Source: Exophiala sp. HKRS030 (lineage: Eukaryota; Ascomycota; Eurotiomycetes; Chaetothyriales; Herpotrichiellaceae). From it: DNA of 64,000 bases. The DNA lies in the NCBI GenBank assembly GCA_023897205.1, contig JAHWDD010000012.1, positions 1,116,001-1,180,000 of the forward strand, given 5' to 3'. The notes under the pieces are model-generated. The model worked only from the letters and a program-made list of their open reading frames with translations. It made no database searches and had not been told where the DNA came from. Position numbers and translations under genes: made by a program. How positions within the stretch are numbered: position 1 is the first letter of the stretch; every line of letters begins with the position of its first letter. Shown here piece by piece: positions 1-11,200 of the stretch.

Positions 1-2986
1 TACTGCAAGTTTCGAGCAACTGGGCAAATGCCCTAGACACGATTTTAGATGCCTACGAGCAGATTGGTGAAGCATTGCCTCTCTTGCAGCAATACGAGTC
101 ACTCTTTCAACAGCATCCCGAGATGCAAAAAGTGCTTGTTCTGATATATATTGACATTCTCGATTTTCATCAGCGCGCAATTCGTTTCTTTGATCATCCT
201 AGTAAGCATTTAGAGCTTTTCATATCACGTTCCAACTAACGGGTGCCGTAGCCTGGCGCCAGATGTTTCGGTCGGTTTGGGCCGATTACAAGATTCGATT
301 CGGACAAACTCTGAAGAATTTTGAGAGACACGCAGAACTTATTCAATCCCAATTCATTCTCCTCCAGTCTCGCCAGCAGTCAGTTGATAGGAGTCAGATT
401 ATTGAAGGGATCAACAAATTGCAATCCAATCTCGACCAGGTGCAACAATCTCTCAAGGTCCAAGAAGACAACCGCAGAACCGAGCAAGTACGTTGTATCC
501 GAGAGTGGTTGGCTGGATCTGCCTCATCGACCTACCACGAGGTAGCCGAGAGAGCTCGTGAGGACTTCGGCAAGACGGGATTTTGGATTATCAACTCTCC
601 AGAGATATCGCAATGGCTCAACGATGACCTTCCTCCCAAATCAACAGTGTGGATGCATGGTATTCCAGGGCAGGTGGGTGAAGGCCGACGTATGTTTATA
701 GCCCTACTGACAAGGACTCCCAGGCAAGACAGTTTTAGCCTCGATCATCGTCAACGCTTGCAAAGAACGACAGCAAGACCGAATAGCATACTTTTATTGC
801 AGGCACGATGATGATAGTACGACTTCGTGTGTCAACATCTTGAAAGGGTTGTTGACTCAACAGGTAGGATGGTATCCAAACCTCGTTCCTTTCTTCAACG
901 AACAACGAGAAGAAAAAGGCGAAGTGGTTTTGAGATCGGAGAAGACGGCAAAGACTCTCTTGAGGGCTGTTTCTGAAGAGGGTGATCGCCAATTCATTGT
1001 CATCGATGGCCTAGACGAATGTCTACCTCAGGAACGAAAATCGATCTTGACATTCCTCCAGTCTCTGGTTGAGAAGATCGATGACAGAGAGCCTTCGAAA
1101 CTGCGCTTGCTCATCATCAGCCAGGACGAGTTTGACATTAGGAAGCTACTGTCGGGGCAAAAGAATTCAGAATTCAGGCCACACATAACGCTGCTGACAT
1201 TGACTTTTTTGTTCAAACGTGGACGAAGATAATAAGATCCAAATTCGACCTCGATGAGGGTATCTCAGATTACATCCAAAGGCAGACATGTACAGCTGCC
1301 GCCGGTGGGTTGATTATCCCTAATTGATCAGTCTTTTACTGAGACCACAGCCTAGGTCAATTCTTATTTGCCAAGTTAGTCATGGAGAACTTGTATGGCC
1401 AGGCCAACCGTGAAATGCTCGAAGTTGAGATGCAAGAATCACGTTTCCCAAAGGAACTGGCAGAAGCGTGAGTCTAGAGCTTCCAAGATTCATGCCAGTT
1501 GTTGAGATCACCTTGGGACTGACCTGGTTTGGATCTTAGATATGATCGTATTATTGAACGCGTCAAGGTAAGCCTGAGTGGCCACGAATGGGACGTTGCT
1601 CAGAAGCTTCTTGGTTGGATGACATGCGCGATACGTCCGCTGAAGTGGCACGAAATGCAAGGGGCAATGTCCATCGACATGGATAAGAGCAACGTCGACT
1701 TTGAGGGTCGTCAAGCCCGGCGGCATGCACTTGAGCTGTGTGGGTCTTTGGTGATTGAACATCAAAACCGGCTTTGTCTTGTTCATGGCACTGCTAGGAG
1801 GTAAGGCTCTGTGAAGTCTTGGATAGATCTTGGGAAAAGCCAAACTTTGTGGCCTGGATTGAATGGATATCGCGCTGACGATTCTAGGCATATCATGGAG
1901 TCGAGCCACATCGACATTTTCGTCGTTCAATGCAAGCTTGCGGAACTCTGCTTGCAATACATTACCTTTCCTTGCTTTGACCCAGACAATAGCGCGGAGG
2001 AGACCCGTGATAATGTGATGCGTGGAGAATTTGCCTTTGCGGACTATGCAGTTGCGAAATGGCCCGATCATTTTGAAACAGTCATCTGCCCAGCAGCCAC
2101 AGGTGAGGAGAAGCATTTGCGGGAGGAACATCGGGAGATTCTAAAGCGGTTTCATCAAGCTGCATATCTTGTCGGCATAGAAAATGGGATTGGCGACGCT
2201 TGCGGAAACTCTCAAGAGGACCAGCAGCACTTGAGCGTCGAAGTTGACGACAAACTTTGTCAAGTTTTCAGTTCTGCCTCAGGCCCTGAGTGGGTTATCC
2301 CACAACTTTGGGCGCACATCAAATTCCACAGGACGAGGGAATATGCGAAGCGTAATGAGATCAGTCTAAGGAGACTGGGGGATGCCATGGGCAAAGTGCG
2401 AGATGTGCTGGAAAGGGTTGCTGGTTCGACTCGTGGGAGCAATTCTCGAAATGGAGTTGTGCCGGACCTGCAAACTTTCTATGGTGACAAAGTATTCAAA
2501 TGCCCCAACATAACCTGTTATTACTTCCACGAAGGCTTCCACGATAGTCAAGTACGAGACAAGCACGTCAGGAGACACACGCGGCCTTTTCAGTGCGTGG
2601 TGGAAGATTGCAGTTCAGGGGATGTGGGATTTATATCAAAACAAGATCTGGATGCGCACACTCTCCGCTTCCACCCAGAGGTGGAGACGAAAGAACAAAT
2701 GTTTCGACAGGCCAAGCCGGTGACGCCTAGTCATGCAAAGTATGGCTGTGGAAAATGCGACAAGAGCTTTGTGCGTAGGGCAATCCTCAGGGATCATGAA
2801 TTGACCCATCTGGGCCAAAAACCGCACCAATGCTCGATTTGCTGTAAGGAGTTTACGAGGAAATCCGACTGCAACAGACATGAGAAGACTTGTAGAAGTC
2901 GAATCCGTAATAGGTCTGGATATGTACCAGGAGGGGAGGATCTAGAGAGTACGGACTGGCATGGTGAAAGAGAAGGAGGCATTTGA
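1..2986 (+). CDS. NACHT-domain NLR-like protein with C-terminal C2H2 zinc fingers (5' end outside window)
   Basis: Fungal NLR-like STAND NTPase; such proteins are linked to heterokaryon incompatibility or immune-like signalling, but no role is shown here. Exons read as <3-201, 252-677, 724-1304, 1356-1467, 1540-1800, 1888-2986. Order: helical N-terminal region typical of fungal NACHT proteins (NWANALDTILDAYEQIGEAL), a helical linker, NACHT Walker A split by a short intron (GIPG..GKTVLASIIV), Walker B-like FIVIDGLDECLP, a winged-helix-like part (LLGWMTCAIRPLKWHEMQ), then C2H2 fingers near 2490-2900 (CGKCDKSF..., CSICCKEF...). Donor 678 gives GIPGQVGKT, one residue longer than usual; donor 674 would give GIPGQGKT only if a G is missing at 723/724. 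The frame also breaks at the GGGG run 1154-1157: one extra G restores a continuous NACHT reading into DIDFFVQTW. Either a degenerate gene or a base-calling error. Confidence 0.8.
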
Positions 2987-3120
2987 GTTGAGCAAGGCAG
3001 AGTGGGAGGTGAGACGTAGACTATCAGAAATAGGGCGCACGAGCAGCCTCTTCGATTCTCAAAATGCATGGGGTTGGCGCACTTTACAAGTCTTGATTCT
3101 ATCTGACGGCAAAGGATAGA

Positions 3121-4626
3121 GTTCTCTGAGGCACTGAAAATGCTGTATCCGTATTTTCTGTGCATGGAGACTGGAAACCATGGGGCCAGTCTTCTAACTA
3201 GTCCAACAGCGAAAGTGATGGAAAATTGGTCGACAACACTAAAATTGCAGTGCAGGTGGACGGGTGGAGTTTAATTGGTTATAGAGGGAACGAAGCCCGG
3301 AATCTAAAGCTGCTCAGAGACGCTAAAAGTGCAGTGCACATGAACATCGAGGGGTCAACCCCAGTCATCCCGTTGGCAAATCAAATTGTTGATCAGCTGA
3401 AGATTTCTATTAGGGTCAGAGTATAATTGGATGCCGTGCAAACGGGGAGAGGTAGTTGAGGACTCAGGTGGGAGTGGCACGCTGAGCTTGTGAGGATGGG
3501 ATGCCTTGCCTTCAGCCTTGCCCGAGTGGGTACGCCCTGCCATGCAAACCTACGAGCTAGAGCTAACGAAGTACGGAGTAGCTGTCGCTTGAATCTTAAG
3601 GAGTCATCCACCTACTCAGAGACGCTAAAAGTGCAGTGAAAGGGCATCTACCACCGTATGGATAAGTCGAGAATCGAGAGTCAACCCCAGTTATCCTGTT
3701 GGCCAATTAAATTGTTGATCAGCTAAAGATGTGCTTGTGAGGATGGGAAGCCTTACATTCAGCCTCGCCGAGTGGGTACATCCTGCCATGCAAGCTACGA
3801 GCTAGAGCTAACGAAATACAGAGTAGCTGTCGCTTGAATCTTGAGGAGTCACACACCTGCTCAGAGACGCTAAAAGTGCAGTGCTACGAAGCCGAGTGCC
3901 GTTTTGATAGGTCAGAAATCGAAGGTCAACCCTCCTGTTGGCCAATCAAATTGTTGATCAGCTGAAGATGTGCTTGTGAGGATGGGATGCCCACGGATGC
4001 CTTGCGTTCAACCTCGCCGAGTTGGGACAGCCTAGCGGTCTGCTCGTGACTCGAGCCTTGGGGACCTGCTCCGTCGACAGCTACTCCGGAACGCTAAAAA
4101 TGCAGTGTAATAACAGGGCAGACACTTCGTCCCTATGACGAATAGGGTAGATCTAGCCGGAACTAACACCGCTCGGTAGGACTCCAGACAACGGAGGCTC
4201 AAAATCAAATACCAAGCCAGACCTGAGAGGGAAAACCTTCTCTCAGGCACTGAAGTTGCAGGATAAATGCCCCAACTTCAGTCCAAAAGGATTATTGGCT
4301 ACTTATTATCCACAGAGTACTTTCGTGGGCTTCATGGTCACGTGCCGGGCTCCTGCTAACAGTACAGAATACGCTGTTCGTCGCTCCCCAATTTCCAACA
4401 CTATTGTCGGAGGCCACTGGTTTTAATGGGTGTCCCTGTAGATTTATGCGACTCACCCAACCGGCGAGAGGCGTCCATCTTATTCAACAGTCATGCAGAA
4501 GGACGTTGCATATCACGTGACTTTGCATCTATACTCCATACTCGTGTACGGAGGATAGTATCCAATTGGAAAGAAAGAAAAAGTATGCTCCGTAAAGTCC
4601 TTCAGGAAGCACTAAAATTGCAGTGA
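3121..4626 (+). repeat. Dispersed short motif ACGCTAAAAGTGCAGTG-like, eight copies
   Basis: A motif resembling GACGCTAAAAGTGCAGTG recurs near 3129, 3234, 3317, 3619, 3864, 4089, 4245 and 4608, with variants CACTGAAAATGC, CACTAAAATTGCAGTG and CACTGAAGTTGCAGG. It is usually preceded by CTCAG or CTCNG. The outer CACT...AGTG bases are complementary, so the motif is a small imperfect inverted repeat. All copies lie on the same strand. No open reading frame explains it. Its function is unknown; the end of a decayed element or a protein/RNA recognition site are possibilities. Confidence 0.65.
3313..4100. repeat. Three degenerate tandem units of about 225-300 bp
   Basis: Units begin at about 3313, 3615 and 3860 and a remnant begins near 4084. 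Each contains, in order, the CTAAAAGTGCAGTG motif, a GTCAACCC stretch, a block resembling GGCCAATCAAATTGTTGATC (about 3374, 3699, 3940), a TGTGAGGATGGGATGCC block (about 3488, 3735, 3976) and, in the first two, GAGCTAGAGCTAACGAA (3554, 3798) followed by AGTAGCTGTCGCTTGAATCTT. The copies differ mainly by substitutions plus one block loss. This is an old local duplication; no coding potential or transposase remnant is seen. Confidence 0.75.
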
Positions 4627-4715
4627 AACGACCTCAGTCAGGGTTAACCCTGCGGAATGATGTCGGAGCAAAATCCTTTGATGTCACGTGATATAATCTC
4701 AAGCACTGGCACGTG
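4339..4715. promoter_or_regulatory. Cluster of four CACGTG boxes upstream of the VPS62-like gene
   Basis: The palindrome CACGTG occurs at 4339-4344, 4514-4519, 4685-4690 and 4710-4715, the last inside the longer palindrome GGCACGTGCC. CACGTG is the classic bHLH (E-box) site. Four in under 400 bp of noncoding DNA is more than expected by chance, since one per 4 kb is the random rate. They lie 200-580 bp before the start at 4922. That they control this gene is inferred. Confidence 0.45.
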
Positions 4716-4921
4716 CCCGATGTCAGAATTGTCAGGCTTCGGTGCTGGTGCTGGTGCTGACACCTTGTTATCATAACACAAACGGACGCCTCGACATACA
4801 ATGACCTCGGAGAGGTCGTCCCTCGAACATCACCTGCCACAACCTCGGTGACCGCATACATGTTCAGCTCAATTCCTTGACCTCTTACCTTGACCTCAGG
4901 TAGCTCGATCTCAGGACAGAA

Positions 4922-6287
4922 ATGCGGATGTTATATCCGTCCACAAGCCTCTATATAACGTTTGGCCTTGTTCTAGGTTCTGGGAAAGCGATTGGTTACC
5001 CCACCCCAACGTTTGTCGGGAAGTATGGTAAGTACCGTTATGTCGTGACTGGAAAGCTCTTATCCGGAAGCCCTTTTGTGCTGCCTGGAGGCTTGAACCC
5101 GCCCATCAGCAATGCTGATTCAAATCTTGCCTAGCTCCCATCATCTGGCTACATTCCGATGACCCATGGATGCCCAGTGACATATCAACCCATGTTCTGC
5201 ATACGGAACCCAAGCGTGGCTTCCAATCGATTTCAAGCAACTCAACACTAGATCTGAACAATCTCTCCTCATTAAACGTTTTTGGCGACGACATTTTCCT
5301 CACCGCCGCCAACAGATCCGACTATGCCCCATGGCTATACGGAGAGACGCCCGATGACTCTGGGCATTGCACAATTCCACAGCATGTGCCGTCGTCATGG
5401 TCGAACGAACTCCACAGGACCTGGACGTCTTCTATTTCTACTTCTACTCTTTCAACGAAGGCGGAGATATTACGCAGGTCGTGCCACCACTGGAAAAGAT
5501 CCTACCAGACGCAAAACCTGGCGACCACTATGGTAACCACGTCGGTGACTGGGAACACAATATGATCCGCTTCCGAGACTCAAAGCCGACAGGGATTTAT
5601 TTCAGCCAACACGGAAGCGGACAGTCGTGCGCCTGGGACGATGGCACATGCCTTTCAAAACAGGGCGATAGACCCGTCGTCTTCAGCGCCCGAGGCTCTC
5701 ACGCAAACTACCCTTCCGAAGGCCACCACATCCATGATGACGCACTCATCGACTTCGCCGACAAGGGCCGTATCTGGGATCCGATCAAGCTAGCATATTA
5801 CTACCACTACAACCCCGACACCGAGATCTTCACCCCAGCTGATCCCGGCACCGACCCTGTAGACTGGCTCGAATTCAACGGTGCATGGGGCGACAAACAA
5901 TACCTCGACTCAGACCCCCGACAAGCCACAGTCCCGTATTTCGGAAGCAAGAAATCCGTGGATGGACCCAATGGTCCGAAATTCAAGCAACTTGTGAGAA
6001 ACGGATTGAAGCCCGATCACGTGGCCAAGGACCCCATGATCAAGATCCTCGTCCGCTGGTACTTGTCGTGGTATGGGTGTTGTCTGAAAGGCTGGAATCC
6101 TTGGGTGGTGATAGTGTTCTTATCCCTGCTGCTGGTTGTATTTATCGCATTGGTTGTCTTTGCGGTCAAGAAGTTGAAACGTCCGATAAAGAACTGGATT
6201 GCCACAAGGCTTAGACGTAAGCAGATGCCTGATCAGGCGGATGTTCAATTACGGTTGCTGGATCCGGAACAGACGGATGATATCTAG
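4922..6287 (+). CDS. VPS62-like (DUF946) membrane protein
   Basis: Member of the fungal vacuolar protein sorting 62-like family, whose biochemical role is poorly known. Exon 1 is 4922-5027 and exon 2 starts at 5135; the GTAAGT donor at 5028 and TGCCTAG acceptor at 5134 join to give KYAPIIWLHSDDPW, the family's opening motif. An N-terminal hydrophobic stretch (residues about 4-25) looks like a signal peptide. Family blocks: PWMPSDI, FYFYFYSFN, NHVGDWEHNMIRF, VFSARGSHANYP, GRIWDPIKLAYYY. A single transmembrane helix (WNPWVVIVFLSLLLVVFIAL) near the end is followed by a basic tail. The frame breaks between APWLYGETPDDSG and NSTACAVVMVER; adding one G at 5362-5364 restores it and gives 419 residues. 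No GT donor lies between these blocks, so an intron is unlikely. Confidence 0.82.
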
Positions 6288-6957
6288 ATGTACATTATGA
6301 CAGATGAGATAGATAGAGACGCAGATATAGACTTATGGATACAAATGTGCTTCTGTTGAGTCAAGTCTTCTCAACTCTATGTGGAGGTCTTCCCTCCAGG
6401 ATATCCCATCAGTGTACCACCTACCTAATTTTTGGGGCTCTCGTGCCTGGATCATAGACGTCAATTTAAACTTTCAAATGACACATTCTAAGGGCATCCC
6501 ACACTCATTCGGACATGCATCACATGACAGTCTTCCATATCCACACATTTCAGACTCTCGACGACAACATTCGTTTTTACTGTATGCTCGGTCGAGGCAG
6601 GTGATGTGCATTAGCACGTGTATTGTGGCGAAGGAACTGTCTCAATCGAGGCGCTTGAGAGCTAGGGCGAAGGAGGCGCCGGGTTTTTGACAACGGGGTA
6701 CTGATGTGGAAAAAGTGGCACACGTCGCGCTCTCTCAATCTACACAAACGCATCCTTGAAAGTCCCTAAGACTTGGGAATACAAAGCAGGCGAGCTTTTC
6801 TGAACGCTGGAACGTCTGATTCAATCATGTGGAAAAGCCGGTGAAACTCCTTCCACAACACCGGCCACAATTCTCATAGGCAACGCTCTTCCCCCTCATC
6901 ACCACTTACGACACCACACCCATCACCACTACCAACCCAGGCCACCCGTCCGCAACA
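6288..6957. other. Intergenic, no supported gene
   Basis: The stretch between the VPS62-like gene and RMI1 holds only short reading frames without recognisable domains (for example 6379-6690). The last 100 bp are C/A-rich, as expected for the 5' leader of RMI1. Confidence 0.5.
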
Positions 6958-7864
6958 ATGCCAGCCCAGTCCACACCCTACACGCCCAACTCGCCACGCA
7001 ACTGCTCACCCGCCACTCCCTGCCCGTCTCCCCTGCCTGGCTCAACGACTTCCTCTCCACGCGCGGCGCGACACCACCGCCTCTCCCAGCACTCCTGTCA
7101 ACCGCACACTTCCGCATCCTAGCCACCGATACCACCAGCTCGCTCGCACCGAGCTCCATCCACGATGTGCTCCCAGTAGACATCGCGGATGTGAATGTCA
7201 AAGAGCGCCGGCTCCAGGGCTCAGTTGTCGTCCAGGTGCTCGACGTCGTCGATGTTGGCGCCAGTAAATGGTCCCACATCGAGGCCATTGAGCGCGTCGA
7301 GCGTGGCGAGGAGGTTAGGGGGAGAGAGGTCATTCGCTCGGTCGCGGGGTCATGGCGGATGAGGATGGTGGTGGTGCTACTACATCTACTGGTGGTTCAA
7401 ATGCCCAATCTACCAGCGGAGCAGCGAAACTGAGTGCCGGTCCGCACAAGCTGATCGTGCAGGACGCGCACGGCACGAATGTTCTGGCGTTCGAACTTGT
7501 CAAGATCGCTAAGATCGCCCTGTCGGCTGCTGCGTCGGCTGTTCTTCCCCCTCCGCCTCCTTCTTCTGCTACCACTTCTACTGCTACTGCTACTACCTCT
7601 ACCAGTGGTCAGAATCAGCCTCAGAACGGCATGCACCACCAAATCGACGACCCAGGCATGTATATCGGCTGCAAGCTGCTCCTCAAGCCAGGTACCCTCG
7701 TCCGTAGGGGAATCGTCATGTTGACGCCGGATACCTGTGTCGTGATGGGCGGCAAGGTCGAGACCTGGGATCGCACGTGGAAGAAGGACAGGAAGGCCAG
7801 GTTGGGAAGGTTGATTGCCGATCAGCATCAGCAGGGACAACGACAGGGGCAAGGGGGTGAATGA
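6958..7864 (+). CDS. RMI1: RecQ-mediated genome instability protein 1 (RMI1)
   Basis: Subunit of the Sgs1/BLM-Top3-Rmi1 complex that dissolves double Holliday junctions in the nucleus. Recognised by the N-terminal helical part (VSPAWLNDFLSTRG, HFRILATD) and the OB-fold part (VNVKERRLQGSVVVQVLDVVDVG, SKWSHIEAIERVERGEEVRGREVIR, SAGPHKLIVQDAHGTNVLAFELV, MYIGCKLLLKPGTLVRRGIVMLTPDTCVVMGGKVETWD). The gene is intronless but spread over three frames: the ATG at 6958 is in one, residues up to GREVIRSVAG in a second, and the rest in a third. Adding one C at 6965-6967 and one G at 7346-7349 joins them into 302 residues, a usual size. A Ser/Thr-rich loop with TTSTATATTST lies in the OB insertion. Identity is firm; the exact N-terminus depends on the first correction. 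Confidence 0.85.
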
Positions 7865-8293
7865 GAATAAGAGCGAGAGTACCTAGGAGGAAGAGCAGAC
7901 TAGATATGAGAGGAGAGGAGAAGGGGATGCTACTTTTATCTGGGCGGCGGAGACTGGTCATAACTCACTCGTGGCTAGTGCAACTCGGATTGTCTCGCTT
8001 GTTGGATCTGTCGTATGTTGGTTGAATTATGCTAGTTCTGCATGATGCCTTTCTATTGGACTGCACACAGCGGGCTGACTGCGGATGGTATCGTCGGGTA
8101 AGGAAATCCGAATGCGATGTCTTGCTTGCCATGCACTTTCTTAAACTGGCTGGATTTCCACCAATGTTCTCCCCACATCTGGCCTGCAATACACGACAAC
8201 TATACCGCTTCTATCAATACATCCTCTCATAATGTGAGTATGCCATTTGGCCATTGAAGTTGAAGTGCCGACATCCACCGACACCGACACCGT
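7865..8293. other. Intergenic between convergent RMI1 and SKI3
   Basis: This is the 3' flank of both genes. Short frames here (for example 8029-8232) have no support. No terminator-like or repeat structure was noticed. Confidence 0.5.
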
Positions 8294-11200
8294 CTAACCT
8301 CCAACCGCAAGTTCTGTCCGCCATGGTGCAATCATCCTTGCCTTGCACATGTCCTCTGGATGGGAAGATCCTTGATAAGCCTGACTCAAATCATCAGCAC
8401 CAAGGGTCCCGCCAGGTGGAATCTGTTTCTCGGCATTAACGATGGCCATTTCCGCTGCATATCCTCCTACGTTATCATCATCATTACTTTGCCTGATGGC
8501 CTGCGACAGTTCAAGCCAGCCTTGTGGTTGACCTGGCGCTAGCATGATTCCACTTAGGGCATCCGCGAGTAGGGCAGCGTCATTTCCTGCCTCTGAGCCT
8601 GCACCCTGCCGCTTACAGCCGATGATTCCAGAGAGGACTTTTGTCGCTTTGATTCTGTCCAACAAGCTGATTTTATCACTTTGTCTCAGAGCCCGCAGAT
8701 CTTCTTCTACCGCTTCGAGGACATCCTGGTTGTCGTCCAGCAGACCAGTGATTGCCAAAAGAGCAGCGGCCTGAACATTATCGGGATGGTCTTCGATGAC
8801 ATCGAACAGTTGTGTACGGGCAGCTTCCTTCTCAGATTCTCCACCCTTGGCCCAAAGCACTTGAGCTAGCATGCACACCACATCAGGAGCATTTTTCGAC
8901 TCTTCGAGTGCCGCTTGGAACATCTTGATGGAAGGTTCGATCTGCTTGAGATGGCTGTGTGCCAGGCCAGCAGTGATATGGGCTGATAGCCGCCACTTGC
9001 GCCGAGATTCTACATGTGAGGCCCTGAAATCGTCAGCTTCTTCCGACAAGTCTAGTGCTGTCTCTGCGTTGGAAATCGCATCTTGGAAGTTCTGCTGTCC
9101 AAGCTGTGCGCGAGCCAAATCTGCTTTGGCTTGTGCAAAGCGCACCAGATATTCGAGAGATTCTGATTTCTCATATTCTGATTCGGCCGAGTTACAAACG
9201 TCCTCAAGCGCTTGGACCCCTGTCGTAAAGTCCCCGACTCGCTCGGCGAACAGCGCCAAAAGGTGATTGGCAACTAGATCAGTGGGACATTGAATGTGTA
9301 GTTGACGTAGGGCGAAGAGAGGTTGGATAAGATTGGCCGCTTCGCCAGAGCGAGCGGGATCCTTGAGGAGATGGTCAAACGCTGATAATGGGTAATGGCG
9401 TTTAGCTGGATTTAGTGACGAGTCGGCGATCTCAAATGCATGCATAAACAATCCTCTAGCTTCTCTGATTTGTCCGACCAATGTAGCCAATAGACCTTGT
9501 CCAATCCACGCATCAGCAAATTCTGGGTCTTCGGATTGGGCCCTGGTGAAAGCTTCGTTGGCTAGTTGATTGTCATTGTTGACAAGATAGAGAACTCCCA
9601 GATTTGTCCATGTCCTTGCGCTGTGATCATTCAAATGGAGACTTCGAACAAAGGCATGTTGTGCAACCTTGGGGCTTAGTGTCATGGTCACTACTCCAAG
9701 TGCATTCCAGAATTCTGAATTTCCAGCCTCCAACTCGATCGCCCGCTTGAAGCATTTCATGGCCGCTTTGAGGAATCGTCGAGGTTTCTTCTTTTCAGAG
9801 CTCAGAAATGAGCCTCCTGAGATATACGCTTGATGTTCCGCCCAGCCCAGGTTGTAAAAACTGACAGCTTGCGCGTGGATATCATTTGAGGACGCAGAAA
9901 TGGCTTGTTTGTGGGCGATGATTGCAGCAACAAGCCATTTGTCGGCAATTGCTGCAGCCGACCCATCATCTTCAAGGTTCAAGATGCCAATGTCGATTTT
10001 GTCGATTTCTGCAAAGACACCAGGGCTAGAATGGTTTCCGAGTTCGGGCAATTCTGAAAACTCGTGCACATCCACCGTCGAGGCATAAAGCTTGACATGA
10101 CTAAGCACTGAGCATGCATCACCAAGTGACTTCCAAATATTAAAAACACCGGCATTTCTTGATAGCATCTGGCTTGCCACTTTAAGAGCACCAGATGCTA
10201 AATTTGCTGCCTCACCGAACATGCCTTGGCCAATCTTTGCCCATGCGTTGTCTGACTTTGTCTGCAACAGTGCAATCAGCACGCCAAGTTCATCGGGACG
10301 ATCCTTAAGTACATCTTCGTAGGCAGCAATAGCCTCATCAAAAGATCCCATTTCTCGTTGAACGTTCGCTAGCATGTATTTTGCAAACCATTTCTCATTG
10401 GCAGATAAAGTTTGACCAACACTCTCTGCTTTGACAAAGGCTCTTGTGGCTGCAATGTGGCGTCCAGCATTGTGGTAGCTTTCACCCAAACCAACCCATG
10501 AGTAGTAGTCCTCCGGTGAAATCCTCAAGGCTGATTGGAAAGACACGACACTTTGAGAATATTGTTGTTTGTTCATTTGCACGACACCGAGAGCCGCATA
10601 TGGCCAACTGTAGGCTTTCTTCTTAGATCCCGGTGCTGGCTTAGCTTTGCCCGACTTGACAACGCGTTGTGCCACAAGTTCAACAAGATCCCATTCGCCA
10701 GATTTGGAGAATGCACTTGCGAGGCGATGGGCAGCTTCCAATTCTGAAGTCGACAACTCGAACGCCATCTGTAATGCGGTGCGTGCACGTTGCTTATTTT
10801 TGCCATAATCTTGAAAGTAAATCCCGAAAAGCGTATATGCCGGAGCGTAGTCTTTGTTTGCCTTGATTGATTCGATGAGATATCTGTATGGTCCAGATCG
10901 GTCCTTACGGCTCGCAGCAGATGGATTGAGATGCCAGAGACAGTACGCAATTCGGTAAAGTGTGATAGACTTCATTGGGAGATTTTTGACCTTCTCTTCC
11001 TCAATTGAAGAAAGAACTTGTTGAAGACCTTCGAGTCCAGCTTGCAAGTCATCACTTTGAGCTTGGCACCATGCCAATTCCAACTTGATTCGGTTGTTAT
11101 CCGGGTCGCGTTGTGCAGCTTGGGCTAGAAATCTAACGGCTTCTTGATAGTCTTCGTCCTCCTCATAAATGAGGCCAATGCCCAGCAAAGCCGGTGTCAG

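Noticed and set aside
2987..4921. Transposon remnant
   Set aside because: No transposase or reverse-transcriptase motifs, no long terminal inverted repeats and no target duplications could be seen; described as repeats only.
5300..5395. A second intron in the VPS62-like gene to explain its frame change
   Set aside because: No GT donor lies between the conserved PWLYGE block and NSTACAVVM, and the protein reads continuously with one added G.
7397..7852. 151-codon minus-strand frame opposite RMI1
   Set aside because: It mirrors the RMI1 OB-fold coding sequence, which is conserved on the plus strand.
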